A stretch of DNA of 64,000 nucleotides from Adiantum capillus-veneris (Eukaryota; Streptophyta; Polypodiopsida; Polypodiales; Pteridaceae). Where the stretch lies: contig CM043944.1 in NCBI GenBank assembly GCA_014529385.2, forward strand, positions 176,424,740-176,488,739, written 5' to 3'. Shown one piece after another: positions 45,391 through 55,330 of the stretch. The notes under the pieces are model-generated. The model was not told the DNA's origin. It saw only the letters and a program-made list of their open reading frames with translations, and ran no database searches. A program made the translations under genes and the position numbers. Every line of letters starts with the position of its first letter. The stretch's first letter is position 1.

Positions 45391-46738
45391 TACTCAAACA
45401 CAAAAACTTGCTCAAAGCTTTTAACGACCAAGTCATAAAATGGGTTTGGGGAGTAAATTCATTATGGATAATGGCCACATCGCCAGGGGGGAGTTGTCCG
45501 AGGTAATGCGCAAGGGAAGCTTGAGGTCCAAAGCCCGTCCGCTTGCCACCCGTCCTTGCAGCAAAATCATCAACCTCCACAACATCCTGTCATAAACCGA
45601 TGAAGGTTGAGAAAAAAGACAACAAAGGATAAAATAGTAACATGAAAATTAGGATACAGTTTACCTCGTGCTCCTTGTCATCCTCCTCTCTGTTGCCCTT
45701 TGCATCCAAGTCAATGGTCCCATGCACCACAGATACAAGCTTTGGATCATCAGATGGGAGGTTGCATAATGGCATAGGCATCCTAGCAGCCTCAACCTTG
45801 GCTTGCGTGGCTTGGAAATCTTCATCAGCCACGTGCAACTGCTCTGCTGCCAGGACCTCCGCACATACAACTGTAATAGTGTCAGCACCAGAGTCCCCAT
45901 CTGGCAAGAGCTTGCTTTCTAGGGCATCTGGCGTATTGTTTAAGGGACATTTGCTGCTGTTGCATAGCACGCTCAAGCATTCATCCATGCGTAGGCCAAA
46001 TGCTTTTTCCAAATCATGCAGGAACACAAACTCCTCCCCATCCACTAACACTGAGGAGAAGCGGCTAATTTCTACCTCTGGGATAGCCACATCCGTCAGT
46101 GGTAGTGGCACTGGAGTGTCACTAGGGCCAGCCGCAACTATGGATTTCTCAACTACTTCCTCAAGACCCCTAGGGTACTCGAGCTGGTGTGCTTTTCCTT
46201 TCGCTGCAGGGTTCATGGGGATAACCTGCTGCTCCTTGGTGTCCTTGATAAAGGACCCAACTTGAAGGTGTGGTAAGCGGAGCTCCTCCAAATCAGGTTC
46301 CTCGCTCACCAAGAAGATAAATGTTGCGAGCCGAGAAAGGTACTCCACCCCCAACTTGTGCTTCTTGAGCGCTGACACCCCAGGGGCTTGCTCGTCCAAG
46401 TAATGGCCTGCATTGGTTGCAATTTCTTGGAATCGTTGCAACCGCTTGGCGAATGGGCGATCACCTTTGTATATATAGCGCAAAAGATCGCAAGGCACCC
46501 AGATCCCTGCATGTGGGGGGATAGATACAAAATATTTCATGATGTGCTCCTCCATGAACGCAGAAATCTCCTCAAATGCATCCATGTGAAGGGCAACTAT
46601 GGCGTTAAGGTCAGGGAGACGAGTAAAAAAGGTGTGGAGGTCCAACTTCCCTTTGTATTTGGTGTCCTCGAGGAAGAGGATGAAGCGTGACAAAGGGGTG
46701 GATGTGGGTACAGATGCAGAGGCTGTGGCAGCATCCAT
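45383..46738 (-). CDS. Unknown protein of the H3 transposon (425 residues, one intron)
   Basis: The ATG at 46738 (MDAATASASV) opens exon 1 to 45665. A 78-bp intron (45587-45664, GTAAAC...ACAG) joins phase-exactly to exon 2, which ends TAG at 45383. The summed exons are a multiple of three and have no stop, so the gene looks intact. The N-terminal 150 residues look helical (FFTRLPDLNAIVALHMDAFE, FMEEHIMKYF). The middle has VLVDGEEFVFLHDLEKAFGL; the rest is acidic with many Glu and Asp. I do not recognise a family. A TATA box lies 83 bp upstream. It is convergent with the histone gene and downstream of another minus-strand gene, so it may be an accessory factor of the element. Confidence 0.75.
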
Positions 46739-46820
46739 GTTTAGCTTGGGGTGTGGATAGAGAGTGGAGGAGCTCAGGAGTTGCAAAAGTGAAAATAGTG
46801 AATGAGTTAGGTGCCCCCCC

Positions 46821-46827
46821 TTTTATA
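46821..46827 (-). promoter_or_regulatory. TATA box of the 45383-46738 gene
   Basis: On the minus strand TATAAAA, within CATTATAAAAGGGG, lies 83 bp before the ATG at 46738, a normal distance for a plant core promoter. Confidence 0.6.
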
Positions 46828-46984
46828 ATGTACCCTTTTTTTAAGACATTAAAAAAAAAGGCACTTTCACCAAAGAATGATTTCTCATCCCAATGCAAAA
46901 AATTATATTCAAAGGCATGATTTGCCGAAGCAAATCATGTTGATTACAGCGGGGACCAATATGAAAATTGCAAGAGTTACAAAG

Positions 46985-48325
46985 TTATAAGATCGATAGC
47001 ATAGTTCCATCTATCCCCCAGTCCTCCTCGACCTTCAATTTGTCTTCCATTCTCTTCCCAATCTGCGGACATTCATTACAATAAGCATCTAATGATCGAC
47101 AAACCATGATGTATTGAAAATGTGGTGGAAGGATTCTCACCTTGTGACCTTGTAAACGAAATTGTGCTTGTTGAAGGGCCTCAAAACCCATAATAACCAA
47201 ATGTTCTCGAACATTACTGAGAGTCCAATGCTTGTTCACTTGGACTGCCTCCAAAGCATCGTTGGGCATCTTCACTGCAATGTCAAAGCTTGCAATAGCG
47301 CCGTCTACACTCTGTAAGGGAGTCCATACTCCAAGCTTGCACATCCAACGATCATAGTGAAATCGTATGTACAAGGAGGTGCGGGATTTCAAATAGCGCA
47401 TTCCAATACCTGAAGCTCCAACCTTACAACGGTACCGGTCCCCGTTGTGCATGCTCTCCACAAAACCCCAGTCCTCTTCTAAAAGCCTTCCTAATTCCTC
47501 GTAATGCGCATCTTTACATACAAGCATTGTGGTAGTCTCCACAAATCCAAACTCTTTAAAAATGTGCACAAAACAATGAATAGGCAAACACCAGCTCAAG
47601 CCCACAGACCTAGAAGCTTTAGAGTATTTCAAAGAGTTTTGGACATCCATTATCATCTTTTGCTTGAAAGATGCTACCGACCACAAATCTGGGACCGGCC
47701 ACTCCATACTTAATAAGGAAGTTACTTTGATGGGTTCAAGCGTTCCAAATGCTTGTGTAGAAGTAGGGACACTATAGGAGTGAGAATAGAAGAAAATCCT
47801 TCTTTGAACCAGTTTGGTTGGGCAAAGATGTGGGAACATTATTGCTCCAATATCCGCATGTATAGCATTGAATGTGCCGGAGAGACTATGTAGTGGCTGC
47901 TCCTCCACCAACTTGGATGGAAATATGACTATAAATGCATGACAAATGTTAAGTATGAGTCCATAATAACATTACACTGTGATTTCACACCTAGCTTTGT
48001 ATTCTCAAAACATGTACTTACAATGTGTTGGAAATCGAGGTGGTTGTTGCAAGTGCATGGTTGACATTGAGAAAACATGTTGCACAATGGCTATCGTCCC
48101 CTTGTCTTTGCGGTTCTTGAAGCCAAGGAGCTTTCCTTTCCAATGAAGATCCAAGTTTGCACGATTCCGCACACGATGAGGGCCAATAGCAGATGGTTGC
48201 ATGTATACCCAAGCGCCTTTGGTAAACTCTTGTGGCACCCACTCATCATCTACACCTCTAGTGTTGTGGCATGCAAGTGCTGTGACCTCATCCTTTGGTC
48301 GCCTTTGCGAAGTAGAGTTGGCCAT
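46985..48325 (-). CDS. Unknown protein of the H3 transposon (415 residues, one intron; possible BAH-like start)
   Basis: The ATG at 48325 (MANSTSQRRPK) opens exon 1 to 48022. A 93-bp intron (47929-48021, GTAAGT...ATAG) splits a codon and joins in frame to exon 2, ending TAA at 46985. No stop occurs inside, so the gene looks intact. Residues about 35-130 (FTKGAWVYMQPS, GKLLGFKNRK, AIVQHVFSM, then IFPSKLVEEQPLHSLSGTF) have the rhythm of a BAH domain, a chromatin module, but this is by eye and weak. The C-terminal part (WTLSNVREHLVIMGF, FRLQGHKV) is unrecognised. It points toward the histone gene from the right end of the element. Confidence 0.72.
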
Positions 48326-49062
48326 GGTTGAGCAAAGCAAACTAGGAGGAGGAGAAGAACCTTGCTTGTTGCTACAATGTAGGTGTGATAAAGTGATATG
48401 AGAAAATGGTCAACCCTTGTGGCAATGGGAGGAGAAGGTGGACAACCCTTGCTTGGTGTGGCACTGGGAGGAGAAGGTGGATAAGCCTTGCTTGGTGTGG
48501 CAAAGGAAGGTGGTAGGGGAGGAGAGAGGAGCTTCCTTGCTGCAGCAATGGAGATGGTGTAAAGAGAGAGAGAGTGTTGGAGTAGAGGATGAGTGTGATG
48601 GTTGCAACCAAGGAGGGGTTGGAAAAGGGGTTCTAGAGAGAGAAAATCCCATTTTTCCTAATAACTAATTTTGGGGGAGCTCTGGATAGCAAAAAAAGAT
48701 TTTTTAAAAGTTTTTAAAAAATTTTGAATTTTAGGGTTTTTGGATGCACGTTTTGACTTTTTGAGATCAAAAAATGCTTTTTTGACCATAAAATAGTTTT
48801 AGGGGGGTTTTCAGAAGATGAAATTTGAGTTTTGAAATTTTTGAAAAATTTCAAATTTTTGGGATTTTTTCATAACCAGATCAAAAAGGAGGGAAGTTGG
48901 AGGTTCCATATGGCCCACCCCCCCCGCCCCCACCCCACCTTCTCACTAGGTAAGAGCCCATTTAAAAAGTGTCAGACTACTTTGTCCCCCTACATTTTTG
49001 AGGGCATAGAGTGTGTCCACCACCCTCTTCTCATTGGCTGGCCTCTAATTCACCTTAATCCG
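48326..49062 (-). promoter_or_regulatory. Upstream region of the 46985-48325 gene
   Basis: About 740 bases without a gene. Nearest the ATG is a purine-rich stretch on the plus strand, containing the repeat GGGAGGAGAAGGTGGA...CCTTGCTTGG three times (about 48420-48500). Beyond it is a T/A-rich stretch and a run of C residues at 48910-48935. Probably leader and promoter; no clear TATA. Confidence 0.4.
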
Positions 49063-49097
49063 AAAGGGCCCCTAGAGGGTTCATATTTTTCCTAATG
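49063..49097 (-). repeat. Right terminal inverted repeat (candidate)
   Basis: The complement reads CATTAGGAAAAATATGAACC inward, matching the left end. The Gypsy-E gag homology starts at the very next base (49098). Confidence 0.55.
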
Positions 49098-49589
49098 CTA
49101 TTCAAGAAGTTCAAGGAGGGAGGAAAGAGTATATCTTTTCTGACCTATGGTGGCACCTTTGGTGCTATCGACAAAGTATTGACCTTCATCCAACAATTTG
49201 ATGCGGCCTTTGGAGACGAGAGCTTCAAAGAGTCCTGCAAGCTACACCATGTAGCTATGCACTTCCAAAAATTGGCTCGTCAATGGTGGGCTAGCCTTCG
49301 TGGCAACGACAAAGCCCCAAAGAAATGGAAAACTCTACTAGTTTCCATCATGAAGCAATTCCTTGCAAGCGATGCAAAGGACAAACTTCTCACCGAATGG
49401 TGCAATTTGAAGCTTTTCTCTCATGAGTCTATCCACACATATGTATACAAGTTTTGGGATTTACATCTCAAGGCTACTCTCTTCCAAAAGATATACTTTG
49501 CCGAGCAAAAGCAACAATTATGTGTGGGATTACATGAAGAATGGCCGAATACATCAACTCTCAACGGTCTGGTTTTACCACCGAAATAA
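49098..49589 (+). pseudogene. Gypsy-E gag, truncated at its 5' end
   Basis: Gag capsid-type residues (FIQQFDAAFGDESFKES, MHFQKLARQWWASL, WCNLKLFSHESIHTYVYKF) run from the transposon border. The beginning of the protein, seen in the related Gypsy-F, is missing. The frame continues with a shift into the zinc-knuckle segment at about 49541. Confidence 0.8.
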
Positions 49590-50182
49590 TCCATCATGAC
49601 AAAAATGATGCAAAGGGGAAAACTAGTGCCCAAAATTCTTCCCAAGTCACTTACAACAACAACAACAACAATCGGTCAAAGGAGAAGGGAGTTTACAATG
49701 GCAAAAACAAACCCTCTCCTAAAGAGCTTGAAGCTTTTGGCAAGGACCATAAGTGTTTTAAGTGTGGGGAGAAAGGACATGGCTATCATTATTGCCCCAA
49801 GAAAAATGCTTGCAATGAGACTCCTAGGGCTTCCACCATCGAAGCTCCAAAAGAGGATGCTCATTGCAAAGGATCATCTCTCTCCTATGCTTGGGGAAAG
49901 GTAAGGGAGCATGATTCCTTCATCTTGTTTGACCCTGGCTCTAGTCACAACTTCATATCAACGGAGTTGGCCACCAAGTTGGGCATTCAAGATTTTGAGA
50001 TGGGAGATATTGTAACGGATGACAAGATTTCAAGGGATAGCAAGCCTCCGTTACTCCCTTTACTCCATGTACAAAGCTATGTCGACAAAGAAGACTTTCT
50101 CATCTCTCCTCTCCAACATGAGGATGCTATCCTAGAGGCACCATGGTTTGATCGCATGGGCTGCCACCATGAAGTTACCTAA
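49590..50182 (+). pseudogene. Gypsy-E gag zinc knuckle and protease
   Basis: The CCHC knuckle CFKCGEKGHGYHYC is at about 49754-49795. The protease signature ILFDPGSSHNFIS follows near 49925-49960, with DPGS in place of the commoner D(T/S)GA. Its later part (ISPLQHEDAILEAPWF) is at the expected distance. It ends with a TAA at 50180. Confidence 0.75.
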
Positions 50183-51730
50183 AAGGATAATCTACTTCAC
50201 ATATAGGGAAAAGAACATGTATATAGATACCAGTGAGTGTGGTCATACTATACCACTTGTAAACCCTCTTGCCTTTTGATAAATCAATGAAGAGCTCAGT
50301 TTTTGCGTACATAATTTTTGTCAAAGAGTCCCTAAAAGGTCCTAATGTTTCATCAAATGTAAATGGTAGGAATCAAGAAGAGTTATACTTGTCTAATTTT
50401 CTAAAGGACTCCAAGATGTGTTGATCAATGATATCCCTATGGACTTACCTCCAAAACAAGGGGATGATGACCATCAAATTGAGCTCCTACCAGGAAGCTC
50501 TCCACCTAACAAGCCTCCTTATCGAGTTTCTCAAGCTCAACAAGAGGAAATCATGAGGCAAGTACAAGAATTGGTTGACAAAGGGATGGTGAGGCCTAGG
50601 TCCTCTGCCTTTTGTTCTCCATTCCTTTTAGTGCAAAAGAAATATGGTACATACCGTATGTGTGTGGACTATCAAGCACTAAACCATATCACTATCAAAA
50701 ACAGATTTCCCGTGCCTTGGGTATAAAGTCTGTTTGATAAGCTACAAGGCTCTACCTACTTCAGTAGGATTGACCTTAAAAGTAGATATCATCAAATAAG
50801 GATAGTGGATGAAGATATCCGAAAGACCGCGCAACGTTTGGTCTTTATGAACATCTAGTCATGCCTTTTGGCTTGATTAATGCATCGGCCACATTCAATT
50901 GTCTGATGGAGAAAATCTTTAGACTCTACCGCAAATTCACTGGAGTGTTCTTTGATGATATCGTCATCTAGTCCAAGTCTTTGGAGGAATATAAGCAACA
51001 TCTCCAAGTGATTTTTCAAGCATTGAGGGAGAACAAGATTTTTCTCAACCAAAATAAAAGCAAAGTATTCCTTCAAGAGATTCAATACTTAGGTTATATT
51101 ATCTCTCAAGGTGGTATCCGTTTGGATCCATCAAAGCTAGAGGTAATAAAAGCATGGCCTAATCAAAGGAATCTACATGAGCTAAGAAGCTTTATTGGTA
51201 TGTGTGCATACTATAGACGCTTCATAGCAAAATTCTCTCAAATAGCAGGACCACTACATGACTTAACTAAGAAGAACATTAAGTATTTGTGGACTGCTAA
51301 GGAGAAAAATGCTTTTGACAAGCTCAAAGAGAAGCTTACCTCCCAACCAATCCTCATGCTTCCAGATCTCTCAAAGCCATTTGAGGTCCAATGTGATGCT
51401 TGTGGTGATTGCCTTGAAGCAGTTTTACTTCAAGAAGGGCATGCCATAGCATATGAGAGCTGAAGGCTCAATACAGATGAACGTGCCTTAGACATTTATA
51501 AGAAAGAGCTTTTAGAAGTTCTACATGACCTAGACACATGGAAGCTTTATTTATTGGGGACTCGATTTATTCTACAAACCAACCACCAGAGTCTCAAGTA
51601 CTTCATGACGCAAACCAAGCTTTCCGACAAACAAATGAAGTGGAAAAATTTTCTTTCGCAATTTAATTTCGATATTGCTCACATTGCTGGTAAGCACAAT
51701 CAAATCGCTGATACACTTTCACGATGACCA
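50183..51730 (+). pseudogene. Gypsy-E reverse transcriptase and RNase H
   Basis: RT blocks: [48 protein letters not shown], then after shifts a catalytic FFDDIVI near 50950 followed by a TAG. The frame at 50981-51463 gives QYLGYIISQGG and MCAYYRRFIAKFSQIAGPL. RNase H residues VQCDACGD...VLLQEGHAIAYES, TNHQSLKYF and GKHNQIADTLSR run to about 51725. Many stops and shifts; a relic. Confidence 0.85.
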
Positions 51731-52400
51731 AAATTTAATGCAGTGTCTATAGCTACTCACAATGAATTATCTTTTATGATACATGAGTATGCTACTAACC
51801 CTAATTTTAGAGACATAATGTTAGCCCTTGCTCTGGGAAAGAAAGAGAAACCATTCACTTTGCAGGATGGTTATCTTCTCCACGACAATAGGCTATGTGT
51901 TACCCACTCCCTTTGTGGAGAAATTCATGTATGAATCCCATGATCTCCCCTATGTGGGACATAGAGGCGTTCAACCTACTCGCCAAGGAGTAGAACCTCT
52001 ATTGGCCTACCGTGAAAGTTGACATACAAGAGTATGTTTCAAATTGTGTAGTATGCCAAAAGACAAGTATGATAGAGGGAAGCAACCTGGATTACTCCAC
52101 CCATTGCCTATCCCAAATTGACCATGGGAGAGTATATCCATGGATTTTATCTTTGGATTACCCAAGTCGACATTTTAGCAAGAAAGCACACTTTATTCTT
52201 GCCAAAAAGACTATTAAGGCACACCAAGTGGCAACTCTCTTCGTATCACAGATTTTCAAACACCATGGATTACCAAAATCCATTGTGGTAGATAGAGATC
52301 CTATAATGACCAATAATTTTTGGAAAGGTCTCTTTGAAAAGCTAGGAACAAGATTGAATTTCTCTTTGACCTATCACCCACAAACGGATGGCCAATGTGT
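51731..52400 (+). pseudogene. Gypsy-E integrase fragment
   Basis: The pre-integrase linker (KPFTLQDGYLLHDNRLCV), a damaged zinc finger (CVVCQKTS) and pieces of the core (IFKHHGLPKSIVVDRDPIM, then FSLTYHPQTDGQ) follow in shifting frames. The sequence is cut at about 52400, where an oppositely oriented gag fragment begins, so the catalytic Glu region and 3' LTR are lost. Confidence 0.8.
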
Positions 52401-52931
52401 GGGATGTCCTCCCCTCTTGTATTCTCTAGGAGAATAGCCATAGCTTGTATCGGAAGAGGAGGAAGGTGAAGAAGAAGGAGAAGAGGGTGACCTCTTTCTT
52501 GCCCTTTTCTTCCTTTGTTTCCTCTCTTCCCTTTCAAAATGACGAGGAGAAGGACTGTATGTTGATCTTTTTCTCTTGGGAGGAGTGGGCGATCGTCTAG
52601 ACCACCGTCTTCGTGGAGCCACATCTTCAGAGGAGCTTAAAGTTTTATTGATTTCTTGCTCTTTGGATTCATCCTCTCGTATGGGAGAGAGTCTTCTTTT
52701 GGGGGTTTCTTTAAGAGGCCTCCTAAGCTCTCTCTCCTCTTGGAGAGGAATGGAAATCCCATAAGCGCGAAGTTGTTGAGTAACTTTGGCTTGCAAAGCA
52801 GGGTTGCCCATAGTTTGCTGTAACCTAGTAACGAGATAATTGATAAACATGGGGGCATCATCATTGGCACCTTCATGTGAAAAATAAAAGCTATAAATGT
52901 TCATTCTACTCTCTTGGTTATTGTAATCCAT
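52401..52931 (-). pseudogene. Gypsy-E2 gag N-terminal fragment
   Basis: Starts at the ATG at 52931 (MDYNNQESRMN) and runs to the junction with Gypsy-E. A helical part (FINYLVTRLQQTMGNPALQA) is followed by an Arg/Ser/Lys-rich tract (KRSTYSPSPRHFEREERKQ) with a poly-Ser stretch. The related Gypsy-F gag has a similar Ser/Lys/Glu-rich region. The frame itself is open, but the rest of the element is missing, so it is listed as broken. Confidence 0.6.
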
Positions 52932-53330
52932 AATAACAAAATTTGTGTACTAACTTAATGTATGCTTTGGAAATTCAAAACCTTAGTTTCCACTCCTCTT
53001 AGCCTTTGAAAATTGGCTCTTAAGTATCTACACCCATGGCTCAAAGTGGTTAATTATAGAGAGTAGTGGATTGGGTTTAATATTGCAAAATTGCCTAGGG
53101 CTAGCTCCTTTTGGACTTCTTATGGCTCAATAATGGTAAAGTCGTAGGCAAGTCTAAAAAGACCCCATTATTAAGTCCAAAGCTCTTGAGGTGTGTACCA
53201 TATCCCACATAGTGGGCTCAACAAAATCGATAATAGATGTAGTCCCACTTACCCTAATAAAATTAAAAAAATCAACCATTTATAGGCTACTTAAGGACCT
53301 CTCTTCTTAGCAAGAAAAGAGAAATCAAAT
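52932..53330 (-). other. Gypsy-E2 leader
   Basis: Non-coding sequence between the gag start and the primer-binding site; nothing else seen. Confidence 0.55.
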
Positions 53331-53342
53331 GCTCTGATACCA
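53331..53342 (-). promoter_or_regulatory. Gypsy-E2 primer-binding site (initiator tRNA-Met type)
   Basis: On the minus strand TGGTATCAGAGC, the classic plant retroelement primer site complementary to the 3' end of initiator methionine tRNA. It lies about 400 bp upstream of the gag ATG at 52931. Confidence 0.85.
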
Positions 53343-53348
53343 ATAAAA

Positions 53349-54790
53349 TGGAAACTGCCTATTAACTTTGAGAGTAGCGGAAATTAGAGAAAGTACTTTT
53401 GGGAAACTACTTTGAGAGCATAGCGGGTGAGCTTAATTGATGGTAGCAACATAAACATAGCATTTAGTTAACTTTGCATGAACAATACTTTTGTAAGAGA
53501 GAGAGTTTAGAGAACATGATAACAATTGAGGACCGGATTTATGTGGAGGCGCCCCCCCCTCCAATAGGAATTTGTATTATAGTTTCTCCCATCAAGAGAG
53601 ACTTGTTACAATACAATCTTTGTGTTCCTTGTGACCTAGGTGTTGCAATGAAGATGAAAAGTTTCATGCATCACGAACATAATATAAACTTTGTGAAAAG
53701 CATTAACTATCCCAAGCCTCAGTCCCAAGACTCCAAACACCTTCGAAGGTGGAGAGCTAGCAGGGAATGAGGGTAGGGAAGAGGAAGAAGAAACATTTCA
53801 TAGGAGAAAGAATTAGCTCCTCAATTATCATCACTCTTCTTGCTAGCATACATAATAGCATAGTAATGAAGATGGAGAAGATGGCAAGCTTAAGCATTGA
53901 CGCATGGCTCTTGGTTGGATTTGCATTCCTTAGCCAAGAGTGTTGGTGTAGGCTCTCAACCTCTCTACTTGCTTGGAGAAGGAGAGGGAGATCTTACACT
54001 TTGCACTTCACACAATGAGAGAGAGAGAGAGAGAGTGTGTGTGTGTGGGAGAGTATACCCCCCAAGCATGCCCCTAGCTTGATTTGGTTGACCCCCCCCT
54101 TGTAGCTCATGCTTGAAGCTCATTGAACCCCTGAGGCCTAGCCAATCACAAGCAAGAGTCATACCAAGCAAGCATACTAGACTTGGGACAAGTGTCCCCC
54201 TTTCCCCTTTGAGATAGGACTTGATAAATGCGAATACAATTAATTAAATCTACTAATTTATCATTGGATCCCTTGGGTGGCCAACCAATAGGCTTTAGGA
54301 ACACCATGAGAAGGAACTTGACAAGTGTCCCTTTTGCTTTCTCTGTACAATGCTTGCCTTGTGTGAGTGTGTGTGTGTTCTCTCTCATCCCCCCTCTTGT
54401 AGGGCTCGCCCCCTCCTTGTATGGATTGATGATTGACTTTTGCATACCTTACCTCAAGCACCTCAGTCAGCAAGCATGACAAAGCACCTCAAGCTTGGAG
54501 GGTTTCCCACAAGCACCTCAAGCTCCCTAGTCATCAAGCACGACGACAAGCACCTTAGTCAGCAAGCACGACAAGCACCTTAAGCACCTTAGCCATCAAG
54601 CATGACAAGCACCTCAAGCACTTTAATCTTGGGTTGGGTTCCCACCTTAAGCTCAGCCCTAGCTTACCTAAGGTCAAAGGACTTTTTAAACACTAACCTT
54701 TGGATTTTACCATTGGCCCTGTGTTGAGATAGATCTATAAGCACATGTCTTTATCCTAACCCTTGTTCCCGTTTATTCTCCCACATTACA
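53349..54790 (-). repeat. Probable 5' LTR of Gypsy-E2 (borders uncertain)
   Basis: The sequence directly outside the primer-binding site should be the 5' LTR. On the minus strand it would end near TTTCCA at about 53349. No second LTR copy is present, so the outer border is not defined; 54790 is where the next coding remnant approaches. It includes a GA/GT microsatellite (54019-54050) and a minisatellite. Confidence 0.4.
54450..54640. repeat. CAAGCACCTCA minisatellite
   Basis: Imperfect repeats of (G/A)TCAGCAAGCA(C/T)GACAAGCACCT and CAAGCACCTCAAGC occur about six times. Confidence 0.75.
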
Positions 54791-54825
54791 TGATCAATTT
54801 AATATAAGAAAATCATTTGGTTTGG

Positions 54826-55330
54826 TTAGATATTAGATTTTATTAAAGTCGCATCATTATTGTTGTGCCAAGGCATGCCCAAGAGAACGTCGCAATTGCC
54901 CAACTTCAAGATGTGGAAATCAGCTTTTCCATGATAATCTTGGATAGTCACTGGAAGAGCACCAATGAGTGGTACCACTTTCTGAGTTTGCCCCGTGGCT
55001 AGCTCAGCTTCAATTTCTCCACCTTCTGCATCATAATCAAAGTGCATTTGCTTTAAGAATTTTGGATGTCACTGAAGCTCTTTGTAGCTTTGGGATCAAA
55101 GAAAATAAGGGATTTGAAGCCATTGACTTTGCCATATGCTCGACACAATTCATCTGTACTCTCAAGGCGTATGTCATACATATTACGAACTAGTCCAATA
55201 GCGGGTCTAGCTCTCTTAGCAGGAGGTGGCGCTAGGGCAGATAACCATCTTGTAGGGTAAATGGTTCTTCCTTCTTTCCTAGTACAAGGGCTGAAGTCAC
55301 ATCTCTAAAATTGAGATCGATAGCATACTC
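54826..55330 (-). pseudogene. Retroelement protease fragment
   Basis: The lower part (55047-54826) gives EAELATGQTQKVVPLIGALP and ILKLGNCDVLLGMPW, the second half of a Gypsy protease. The upper part (to 55330) carries FFDPKATKSF, a damaged active-site region with Lys where the conserved Gly should be. On the minus strand it follows an RNase H fragment instead of preceding RT, so it belongs to a different element or a rearranged one. Confidence 0.6.

Larger units (their letters stand above)
30888..49097 (+). mobile_element. Putative DNA transposon carrying a histone H3 gene
   Basis: The ends are imperfect inverted repeats (30888-30922 and 49063-49097). Both flanking retroelements, Gypsy-D on the left and Gypsy-E on the right, are truncated exactly at these points. 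Between them lie a DDE transposase gene and a histone H3 gene on the plus strand, a palindromic tandem repeat, and two intact genes on the minus strand. Gypsy-C (31786-40503) is a later insertion; without it the element would be about 9.5 kb. No convincing target duplication is seen (a 2-bp TA is possible), and the two flanks are not halves of one element, so a rearrangement at one end is likely. The unity of the element is inferred. Confidence 0.55.

Noticed and set aside
45642-46265. Plus-strand open frame of 207 codons
   Set aside because: It is the antisense of the spliced minus-strand gene 45383-46738, which has a promoter, an intron and better composition.
30885-49100. Firm target-site duplication for the H3 transposon
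   Set aside because: Only a 2-bp TA could be found, and the flanking TTA/TAA is itself part of the inverted repeat, so it proves nothing.
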